The position numbers and the translations under genes were made by a program. Of a stretch of DNA of 64,000 nucleotides, positions 24,113 to 34,250 are shown piece by piece. The notes below the pieces were generated by a model that saw only the letters and a program-made list of their open reading frames with translations, did not search any database and was not told where the DNA came from. The stretch's first letter is position 1. Each line of letters starts with the position of its first letter. Source of the DNA: Turritopsis dohrnii (Eukaryota > Cnidaria > Hydrozoa > Anthoathecata > Oceaniidae); contig BQMF02000754.1 in NCBI GenBank assembly GCA_027922465.2, positions 1-64,000 of the forward strand, given 5' to 3'.

Positions 24113-26732
24113 GTATAAAACTTGGGGAGTCATAATTAAATAGAAATATGTATTAAAACATTATCAATGGCGAAGTACCTTTCACATAAGCATCGTAATG
24201 TACGTGACGAGGTTCCTCTATAATGTTTTTGTTTTGTTTTGTTTTAGTTGAGTTTTTTTAAAGATGCTTGAAGTTGTAAAAGTTTATTTTAATGCGCATT
24301 ATTTGTCCGAAATATCATAATGCGGGCGGGTTACACTGAACGAAGTATTAAGTAACTATGGCCTAAACTAAATCCAAAACTTATCTGAGCTTTGCAATGT
24401 TATTATGTACGTGATATATTAAGGCTCTATCTAAACATCAACATTGAAACCTATCCATTTTGAGATAGTTAAAAAGATTTTTAGTCTTTGATACAAAAGT
24501 TGGCAACAAGATAATCATTTCTGAATTTCGATAAGCTGGTATCATCCAAGACATCGGAAGCCATCACGCGTGGTGAACATTCTCTACTTGATCCATACAT
24601 GTAATTTTTCAGGAGTAAGAGAATCCTTTCATTGCAAAAAATGAATTTATGGGTTTTTGTTTATCTACTAATTTTTCTTTAGGTGTGTCTTAATTAATAC
24701 ACATTTTTTCACAACTTGAGTACATTGCGGCTTAATTAATGTGCGGCTGAAATTTGACGGTCTGAATTAGGTATGCGGTTTAATTTCGTGTAAAAAGGTA
24801 TGTTCTTTCTCTAGCACTTGTGCGTTCCAATGGTTTCTGTGAATCCTCAATCAGTAAAAGTTCTGGGAAGGAGGTGATATTTTGTAAAAAACAGAAGCAA
24901 AACTAGAATCCTATAAAGTGCCATTTTGTGTTTGTGACACATTATCGTGCAAGATGATTGAATTCTGGCAAAGTTATTTATTTGTTTCAAAGATACGCTA
25001 GGGGATATGGAATTTTTGTAAAAAAATAAAATCATAAAAAATTCTTTGCATTATTAATATAACCAGTAATTCTTCACACTTATTGCGTTTCAACATCTTT
25101 TATCTACTTAATCTGTTATTTTAGTATTTGTTGTGGTTATGTACATTTTGCTTACCAGACCCGTCTGTTTATTACAGTGTCTAAATTTAGCAAGGCTTTG
25201 CAAAGTTTGGACGGTTAACATAATAAATGCAATAAATTTGAACAACTCATTCAGGCAGTGTGTGATGGTGTACCGTGAATCTTCCTAATTTGGCTGATTG
25301 AGAAAAGATTCTGATGATGAATAAATATCATACTTGTAAACTATAGCAAAAACTGTAGTTTGATTGACAGGTGTAGGTTTTTCATTTACAGACAGTTGAA
25401 TTTGATTTGTGTTCTGAATTAGGAAAATTGACAGTACTGGCTAGTACTTTAAAACTGGCAGCTGCAACTCATGGCAAATCTCCTAGTCATATTAATACTC
25501 TACTCTGATGAAGCCTACACAGGTTTTCTTTATAAGGAGCAGCAAAATCTGGCGTTTTTTATTTTTGGAGCCTTTTTAAACTTGCTATTTAACCCCAGTC
25601 AATTTGTTTGCCAATACTGCATTCATGAATGGGAGTCCAGCGACACCGTCTTTGCCTCTAGACCATAGTAATAGCACATTTGATTTTTGTTTGTCTGTCT
25701 GCATACTCCATCAGTTATACAAAATTTAATACGAATTTTTTCCGATTTTTTTTAACCATGGAAAATGAAAAATTTTCCCATGAATTATCATGAATTGGAT
25801 TTTACATTTTTAGGGTTGGTTAATTGAAAAGTGATTCAGCCCATCCACCCTGAAATAGATTAAAGGATAGCTTTTTCCTTAAGTAAAATAGTATTTGTAA
25901 ATCTGTTTGCAAGTTTCTGTTAGGTCTAAATTTTGTTTAATGGACCTAGAATTAAGTGGTGCATTGTGCAGTTATACATAACTTTTTACACTTTTATTTT
26001 TAGTAATTAGCAACTGCTTGGTATTGGATCTTCATTTAACTTAATGATTGATGTCACCTTAAATTGGTAGAAAGAAAAGTTCACCTGCGCGATTAGCCAA
26101 ACTCGTATGCTTGTAACAACGTAAAGCTGGAAAGTAAAAATTGAAGCTGAAATAAAATCGATTAAAGTATTTGTAATTCCTGTAATTGTTCTTGTCCATT
26201 TGATTTCTGTAAATATTACCCGACTAAGGTTTTCATTGATCATTTTGGAAACGCGCGGGTGATCTGGTTTTTTTCAAAACGTTTACCGATGATTACTCAT
26301 TACTTTTATGTTTTTATATGAATTTGACCTTGGTACTTCCGTTAGAAAACAATGCGCATGTGATATGTTATGGCACTTGTTATTCGGCACTTAGGAAATT
26401 GCCTTTACGGTCTGCACGGGATATAGATCCAATTATTAAATTAGAGGAAACAAATTATATTATATATCTCCAGTTTTCATTCGATGACTTACCTATTCAA
26501 TAGTGCTAATCTAACGTGGTCCTTTCCACCGCATATGGTTTTAATGTAAATATTTGTTTTGGGTGAATAGATTTACATTTTCGATTTGCATGCCTACCAA
26601 CCAAAAACGGGCGTACAAGGTTTTACAAAGCAATTCTTTCGTTTTGTAAGTAAGTGATTATAATCTTTTGATTTTTGAGCACATATTTTGCGCTGACCTT
26701 AAGGCCTATGAGCCTCTTGTTGTTTTACATTT
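23972..26732. other. 2761-bp segment present only in the right arm
   Basis: The left arm joins the mirror of 23971 directly to the mirror of 26733. The segment starts inside a GACGTC repeat unit and holds about 2.6 kb of AT-rich sequence without a convincing gene. Because it begins with a continuation of the repeat, loss from the left arm is more likely than gain here. Confidence 0.85.
24845..25075. repeat. Dispersed repeat, copy 1
   Basis: Shares a colinear series of words with 58020-58270: GTAAAAGTTCTGGGAAGGAG, then AGCAAAACTAGAATCC, GTTTGTGACA, TTCTGGCAAAG, and a gene-free A-rich end. The similarity is diverged but ordered, as expected for an old dispersed repeat. Confidence 0.55.
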
Positions 26733-26954
26733 CTAACATTCACATATTTCCTTCAACATGACCACCACCATTTTGCACACAAAGTTGTGTACGCTTCATC
26801 ATATGACGAACAGAATTTCTGAAAAATTGTCAATCTTGCCGCAGCAAATTGCTCTCGGCAACAATTTTTTGTTGTAATGTTTGGAGACTATTTGATTGTG
26901 CCATCTATGAACTGGTCAGTCATCCAAGTAAATAAACTCATTGTTTTTATGTAA

Positions 26955-27416
26955 GTGAAAGTGAAACTAAGTAGTACGGTTTATTTTGGAAACATGCTGC
27001 ATAATGACGTCAATGTTGTGGCACAGCAGAACGAGAGCAGATGGCAACGTAGGATGAACAAAAAGCGGTGCATAGTGAAGAGTGTTTGGATGACGATGAA
27101 AATTTTGAATATAGCTCTGATGAAGAAGATGATTTCCAATACGTTGAAAAAGTTATTTATGTGAACCGGAGTATTCGAACGAAGAGCTGCAAAAAATGGG
27201 AATTTTGTGTAGTGGTGGAGATTCAGAGAGTGATTCTTCTGACGCTAGCGGAAGCGAAAACGGCGATGAGAGTTCTAGCCGATTAGAAAATATACACTGG
27301 TGTTCTTGCACACACTGCTGTATCATGCCGTCATTAGTGGAGTGCAATGTTGCAAGGAGTGTCCCAACCTACTGGAAGATAAATTAGATAATTTGACATG
27401 CATAACTCATCATTAA
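26955..27416 (+). pseudogene. P2X7-type intracellular Cys-rich domain gene, right copy
   Basis: Three frames are needed. The first (about 27068-27157) is acidic (D-D-D-E-N-F-E-Y-S-S-D-E-E-D-D). The second (about 27158-27355) has E-P-E-Y-S-N-E-E-L-Q, a Ser/Asp/Glu-rich linker, and the W-C-S-C-T-H-C-C-I-M-P core. The third (about 27356-27416) continues with C-C-K-E-C-P and C-I-T-H-H before a stop. The W-C-x-C-x-x-C...M-P...C-C and C-I-T-x-H spacing is that of the P2X7 receptor C-terminal domain, which in cnidarians occurs in many stand-alone proteins. It is truncated after C-I-T-H-H, where the family continues further. The one-base break at about 27355 is also in the left copy, so it predates the duplication. 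Confidence 0.6.
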
Positions 27417-27464
27417 GAATTTGAGACTCTATGTCTCAATCGTATGTTTGTTGAGCACAGCATT

Positions 27465-27702
27465 AATACACCTTTCCCGTAATTGATTGCGCAATATTTT
27501 TATCATGCTCTACCTCGTTTTCAATATGCTATACCATGACAACCGAATCTCCCGTGCTCAATCATTAACACTATCACAATCATTACACTAATTGCTCATT
27601 ACTGAAATGAGTCCCGTGCCATTCTGTTACCATATCAACCTTTGCGAAAACGAGGCGGAGTATGGTAAAAAGTATTGCGCAATCAATTACGGGAAAGGTG
27701 TA
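27465..27702. mobile_element. 240-bp palindromic MITE (right arm copy)
   Basis: Mirror of 9505-9743, with ends AATACACCTTTCCCGTAATT and the reverse complement. Confidence 0.75.
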
Positions 27703-27879
27703 TTCAGATTCGAAATAAAAATAATTTTAAGCTCGTCAAAAAAATGAATAACAAGCAATGTGTCCCCACATTTGCGTGAAAAAGAAGAAAAAAACAGAAA
27801 CACCAAAACCGGTTTTAGGGTATTTTTTGAATTCGCAGAAATCCAAAAATAGCCAAAAACGTTAACAAAAAAAAAAAGA

Positions 27880-28990
27880 AAAAAATGTAAAAGGTTTCAT
27901 TGATCATGGTCACACTAGGTTTAGACAATTAAAAAAGAAAAACACAAAGAACAACAACTTGTAAAATTGCTTTCTTGGATGCACATAAATCCAATAACAT
28001 ATCTACTATAAACTTTTAAGGAAAGATCTGCCAAAAATCAGTGCATTGAATAAAATTTATTGGATGAAAGATTTAGAGCTAAAACATATACAAAAATAAA
28101 ATGCATGTTTGGCAAAATTTCAGATTTCAACCTGTGCTTCAAAATCCTTGCCGTCTCTTTCACTAAAACAACACAAAAGTAATTTGAAAAATATCTGAGT
28201 AATTTAAGCATACAATCTTCCTAAACAACATAGTATGATCTAGAAGGATTTCTATCCTGCTAGGTATATGATAACAAGAGCCAGAATGCCAAAAGAATTA
28301 TACATGCATAAGCTGTTTATAACGTACGTTTTTTGTATAAGAGCTTATGTAGAAAAAAATGCGCTTCTTGGGGGAAAAAAGTATATGTTTTTAATTATAA
28401 TTTCTTGAAACCATATCTAGTACATTAAGTACATTCAGTACCATAAGCAACTAAATGTCCCAGTTTTATGTAGACTTTCTTTGATTAATATCAAATCTTT
28501 CATCAATTAAGTGATAAATTATCAAAGAAAAAGTATTTTAAATGTATGTGATATGCTTTCGCTGCTAGCGTAATAAAACATGAAAAAGAAACGAAAAAAC
28601 ATTCTGCTTCCCATCTCATGTGCCCATCTACAGCGCTATGCTTTGAAACGGAAAAATGCAAAGTCAGATAATATATGTATACCACCGTGTAACAGCAACA
28701 CAAAAAGTTAGAGGATGATGGTGATGATAAAGATGATGATGAACAAAATCGAAAACTGACTATCGCTGGTCTCGTGAAATTACAATGCCTTCTCGCTCTT
28801 TTACGCTCGCTGCGGGGGAAATAATTGTCATGTAACATTATAGATGTCATCAATATAGGTGCAGTTGTGATTTATCGTGTGCTAAATAGGGACCTTACGA
28901 AACTGCGACGGCAACGTGGACGAAGACTTTAGGCAAACAAAATATTCACTTTACTTCATAGATTTGCTTTAAAATAGAAGTTTAATTCAC
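27880..28990 (-). repeat. Diverged array unit at the outer end of the right arm
   Basis: Mirror of the outer left arm. In this arm the diverged unit has the same orientation as the surrounding tandem array: AAGAATTATACATGCATAAG at about 28294, and ATATGTTTTTAATTATAATT at about 28383, correspond to array positions near 2120 and 2222. Confidence 0.6.
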
Positions 28991-29003
28991 ATTATACTAT
29001 TGG

Positions 29004-29236
29004 GAAATGTTTTTATGAATTATTTTGTTGATTTCATCCCAAACGCAAAATGACTGATTTTTATTGGATTTCTGCGTAAGCAAGAAATACCTTAAAACCG
29101 GCTCTGTTCTTTTTGTATTCCTGCGTAAGCAAGGAATACTTTGAAACCGTTCGTGTTTTTTTGTATTCCTGCGTAAGCAAGGAATACTTTGAAACCGTTC
29201 GTGTTTTTTTTGTTTTTTTTTTTTTTCTTTTTTTTT
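29004..29236. repeat. Minisatellite cluster, three copies, after the right arm
   Basis: A 55-bp stretch of unknown origin is followed by three copies of the (GTATTCCTGCGTAAGCAAGG)-type motif, the first diverged (GATTTCTGCGTAAGCAAG), and then a T-rich tract. This is the highest copy number of the motif among the unit junctions. Confidence 0.75.
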
Positions 29237-31345
29237 CACTGTCCAAACCTAGACCAATTTTTGTCGATGGGAAATAGCCACTCAAATCATTAATGTTCCC
29301 AACTTACGTTCTTTTTATGATTTAACAGTCTAAACTCACACTATATTCATTGTATACAAGTACTTTGCTTGAAAAGACTCTAAAAGTGTAAAATATAAGC
29401 TCTAGTGAAAGGAATAATTAACATATGGCTAAATCGCAGATGCCTAGGTAGAAATGTTGTTTCATGTGAGTCTAATGCAACGTTCTTACGTTTTCCGTAG
29501 TTGTTTTAAAAATGGAAGCGAAGAAGCACGCGTAGATCTGAGAAAATTTCTTGGTTGAATATATGGATATAGAAGAGGTTATACGGCTGTCAAACTTAAA
29601 AGAATCAAGAACATTTATGATCCAAACTGACAATCTACGTGAAACTAATATTCTTAGTAGTCATTCTTGATAAATAAGCAGTTTTTGATGCTTCAAAACA
29701 GATATGAACGACTAGGGTATGTTTATATCGATTTAATGCGTAAGGTTTCTATTAGTCTTTCTAAATATAATGCAATTTTTTAATTCATGCTCCTAGATAA
29801 GCTACCCTGTTTTTATAAAGCTCTGGAATCATGAAGCACAGCTCATCTTCCTCATCAAATTCTACCTATTTTATTTATCATTTGATGAGCACTTTTTTAA
29901 TTGACTAGTCGAATTTAAAATATTGTATGATTTTAAAATTTGTATACTATCAAGCTGACGATATAAAAGAAACACAGATATTTTTATTATTTCGCAAGGC
30001 CAAGTAAAAGTTTTTATTATGAAGTTCAGGTACAAACAACATAAAGATTTTCATACTGTATAGTTTTAAAAGGAGTATTTTGAAACGTCCACGGAAGAGT
30101 GTTCTCTAATGGATTTTTAAACTGACGGTGTGCCTTTTTAAGCTTGATCTCCGGCAAAATTTTTCAAAGTCTCTTAACTTTTATTATGCTCTCGGGAATG
30201 TAATTAAATGAATTCGAAGTTATTACTTCTTAAGCATAGACTTTTCTTTACGCGACAAACTTTTTATTACTTAACAAGAACCAGATGACGCAAAACGGTA
30301 GCAGCAATTTTATTTAAAATTATGAAAAGTTACTATAAAGTTCTTTGAAGCTTGTGTTTTTTTATATTTCACTGGTGGAAAACAGGCATAAACGATAAAT
30401 TTGTTAAAATTATTAGTTAGTGTAAAAAGGGTCTAATCATAAACCACCAGAAATTAATTTATTAAAGACAAAAGAATTATACATGCGTGATATGAGCTGT
30501 ATATGATTTTTTTATAAGAAATTTTTTGTAAGACTATGTGTAGAAAAAAAACATGCGTTTCGAAAAAAAAATATGTTTTTAATTATAATTTCATGAAACC
30601 AATAATGAATTCAAACAAATAACTGGCTTTTCGAACTAGATCTTTGAAAGCCTTAATACAGAAACATATAGTGTATAGTTAGCTAACAACTGAGGTAATA
30701 TGAAATTTTGAACTGATAAGCTTTACCGTCAAGAAAAGCAACATATCAAGTATTTTCAGTTAGTGTAATGAACTAAAAGTCCCATTTTTATGTAGGGCTA
30801 TTTGATAAGAATTCATTCTTTCATGGATTAAGCTACAAAATATCAGATTATGTACTTTTGAAACAAAACGCAATCTACTTTTAAATGTTTGTTACAGAAA
30901 AGCTTCCAAAATTCGAAGGCTGCGTTCTTTCATAAGAACTTACATTGCGTTATAAGTAGAGTCTCGCAGACTCTAAATCACAGACTAATTGCCATTTCGG
31001 CCGGAGTAGGAGGAGGAGTAGTAGGAGTAGGAGTCCGCGGGTGTTTTAATACGGTATTCGCTATCGCTGCTACCGTAATTACTTCTTGAAGATTCTTTAG
31101 GGAATGCAACTTTGAATTAAAATCTTTTTTAAAAAATCTCTAAATTGAAGCAAGACTGAAGTTTTATATGAGACAACAAAGTTTAATTGTTATCGTTGTT
31201 AAAAGGTAAAATGTAAAATACCGCGACATCATTCTGCATTATGCATATCTTTTTAAAGCGTGAAGTAATATCAGTTCTTTCTGATATCTTTTTAGAAAGT
31301 CTTCCAGTCATCTGCAGGAATACTTCTGCCCGGTAGGGCATCTTG
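29237..31345 (-). repeat. Array unit 5 (long form)
   Basis: Full long-form unit with the GGAGTAGGAGGAGGAGTAGT run near 31003. The ATG-started 66-codon frame at 30889-31089 crosses that run and is a repeat artefact. Confidence 0.85.
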
Positions 31346-31434
31346 TTTTGTTTTTTTTGTTGTTTTTTTGTATTCCTGCGTAAGCAAGGAATACTTTGAA
31401 ACCGTTCGTGTTTTTTTTTTTTTTTTTTTTTTTT

Positions 31435-32684
31435 CACTGTCCAAGCCTAGACCAATTTTTGATTAATGTTCCCAACTTACATTCTTTTTATGATTTAACA
31501 GTCTAAACTCACACTATATTCATTGTATACAGGCACTTTGCTTGAAAAGACTCTAAAAGTGTAAAATATAAGCTCTAGTGAAAGGAATAATTAACATATG
31601 GCTAAATCACAGATGCCAAGGTAGAAATGTTGTTTCATGTGAGTCTTATGCAACGTTCTTACGTTTTCCGTAGTTGTTTTAAAAATGGAAGCGAAGAAGC
31701 ATGCGTAGATCTGTGAAAGTTTTCTTTGTTGAATATATGGATATAGAAGAGGTTGTAGTACGGCTGTAAAACTTAAAAGAATCAAGAACATTTATGATCC
31801 AAACTGATAATCTACGTGAAACTAATATTCTTAGTAGTCATTCTTGATAAATAAGCAGTTCTTGATGCTTCAAAACACATATGAACGACTACCAATAGGG
31901 TATGTTTATATCGATTTAATGCGTAAGGTTTCTATTAGCCTTTCTAAATATAATACAATTTTCTATTTCATGTTCCTAAGTAAGCTATCCTGTTTTGATA
32001 AAGCTCTGGAATCTTGAAACACAGCTCATCTTCCTCATCAGCTTATACCCATTTTATTAATCAATAGATGACCACTTTCTTAATTGACTAGTCGAATTTA
32101 AAATATTGTATGATTCTAAAATTTGTATACTATCAAGCTGACAATAAAAAGGAAACACAGATATTTTTATTATTTCGCAAGGCAAAGTAAAAGTTTTTAT
32201 TATGAAGTTCAGGTACAAACAACATAAAGATTTTCATACTGTATAGTTTTAAAAGGAGTATTTTGAAACGTCCACGGAAGAGTGTTCTCTAATGGATTTT
32301 TAAACTGACGGTGTTCCTTTTTAAGCTTGATCTCCAGCAAAATTTTTCAAAGTCTCTTAACTTTTATGATGCTCTCGGGAATGTAATTAAATGAATTCCA
32401 AGTTATTACTTCTTAAGCACAGACTTTTCTTGACGCGACAAACTTTTTATTACTTAATTACTTCTTGAAGATTCTTTAGGGAATACAACTTTGAATTAAA
32501 ATCTTTATTAAAAAATCTCTAAATTGAAGACTGAAGTTTTATATGAGACAACAAAGTTTAATTATTATCGTTGTTAAAAGGTAAAATGTAAAATACTGCA
32601 ATTCAACATTCATTTCTTTCTGAAAAGCCTCCAAAAAGTCTTCCAGTCGTCTGCAGGAATACTTCTGCCCGATAGGGCATCTTG
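31435..32684 (-). repeat. Array unit 6 (short form, 1.25 kb)
   Basis: The shortest unit. The deletion joins TTATTACTTAATTACTTCTTGAAG near 32450, removing the internal segment by a path different from that in units 2 and 7. It lacks GTCGATGGGAAATAGCC at its start. One minisatellite copy (31346-31434) precedes it. Confidence 0.85.
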
Positions 32685-32691
32685 TTTTTTT

Positions 32692-34186
32692 TACTGTCCA
32701 AACCTAGACCAATTTTTGTCGATGGGAAATAGTCAGTCAAATCCTCTAAGTTCCAAACTTACATTTTTTTTATGCTTTAAATATCTTAACTCACACTACG
32801 TTCATTGTGTGCAAGTATTTTGCTTGAAAAGACTTTAAAGGTGTATAATATAAGCTCTACTGAAAGGAATAGTTGACATATGGCTAAATCGCAGATGCCA
32901 AGGTAGAAATGTTGTTTCATGTGAGTCTTATGCAACGTTCTTAAGTTTTCCGTAGTTGCTTTAAAAATGAAAGCGAAGAAGCATGCGTAGATCTGTGAAA
33001 GTTTCTTTATTGAATATATGGATATAGAAGAGGTTGTAGTACAGCTGTAAAACTTAAAAGAATCAAGAACATTTATGATCCAAGCTGATAATCTACGTGA
33101 AACTAATATTCTTAGTAGTCATTCTTGACAAATAAGCAGTTCTTGATGCTTCAAAACAGATATGAACGACTACCAATAGGGTATGTTTATATCGATTTAA
33201 TGCGTAAGGTTTCTATTAGTCTTTCTTAATGTAATACAATTTTTTAATTCATGTTCCTAGATAAGCTACCCTGTGTTTATAAAGCTCTGGAATCTTGAAG
33301 CACAGCTTATCTTCCTCATCAGCTTATACCCATTTTATTAATCAATAGATGACCACTTTTTTAATTGACTAGTCGAATTTTAAATATTTTATGATTTTAA
33401 AATTTGTATACTATCAAGCTGACGATAAAAAGGAAACACAGATATTTTTATTATTTCGCAAGGCCAAGTAAAAGTTTTTATTGTGAAGTTCAGGTACAAA
33501 CAACATAAAGATTTTCATACTGTATAGTTTTAAAAGTAGTATTTTGAAACGTCCACGGAAGAGTGTTCTCTAATGGATTTTTAAACTGACGGTGTTCCTT
33601 TTTAAGCTTGATCTCCGGCAAAATATTTCAAAGTCTCTTAACGTTTATGATGCTCTCGGGAATGTAATTAAATGAATTCGAAGTTATTACTATTTACGCC
33701 ACAGATTTTCCCTTCAAAACTTAACGTGACAAAGTTTTCATTACTTAATTACTTTTTGAAGATGCTTTAGGGAATATAACTATGAATAAAAAAGTTTTTG
33801 AAAAACTCTCTAAATGATGAAAACAGTGCAGTTTCTAGAAATAACAAATATTACTTTTTTCACATTCACCTTTTAAAGCACAGATTATTCTTAACACGAT
33901 AATCTTTTAATTAGTTAATTGCTTCTTGAAGATGCTTTAGGGAGTACAACTTCGAATGGAAATCTTTTTTAAAAAATCTCGAAATTGATGCAAGACTGAA
34001 ATTTTATATGAAACAACAGAGTTTAATAGTTATCGTAGCTAAAAGGTAAAATGTAAAATACTGCAAACATCATTCCGCATTATGCATATGGTTTTAAAGC
34101 GTGAACTAACACTCATTTCTTTCTGAAAAGGCTCCAGAAAGTCTTACAGTCATCCGCAGGAATACTTCTACCCGGTAGGGCATCTT
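32692..34186 (-). repeat. Array unit 7 (short form, 1.5 kb)
   Basis: Short form like unit 4, with a more diverged first 250 bp (AGTCAGTCAAATCCTCTAAG), a variant shared only with unit 8. Confidence 0.85.
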
Positions 34187-34250
34187 TGTATTCCTGCGTA
34201 AGCAAGGAATACTTTGAAACCGTTCGTGTTTTTTTTGTTTTGTTTTTTTT
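34187..34250. repeat. Minisatellite plus T-rich tract between units 7 and 8
   Basis: One TATTCCTGCGTAAGCAAGG copy and a T-rich run. Confidence 0.75.

Larger units (their letters stand above)
17377..29003 (-). repeat. Right arm of giant inverted duplication
   Basis: Reverse-complement partner of 8204-16915 and the more complete arm: it keeps 2761 bp (23972-26732) and 154 bp (about 27160-27313) that the left arm lacks. It begins exactly at the end of the centre hairpin, with a few bases of shared sequence (AAGAAG) at the join. It ends at CTATTGG (29003), after which the two flanks differ. Confidence 0.95.

Noticed and set aside
23712..24143. 143-codon ORF and shorter relatives at 10231-10580.
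   Set aside because: They are read-through of GACGTC repeat units in phase with the repeat, not a conserved protein.
8204..29003. The palindrome as a simple foldback-read assembly artefact.
   Set aside because: Not fully excluded, but the arms differ by substitutions and by deletions of 2761, 154 and 333 bp with clean joins, which an artefact from one molecule would not create.
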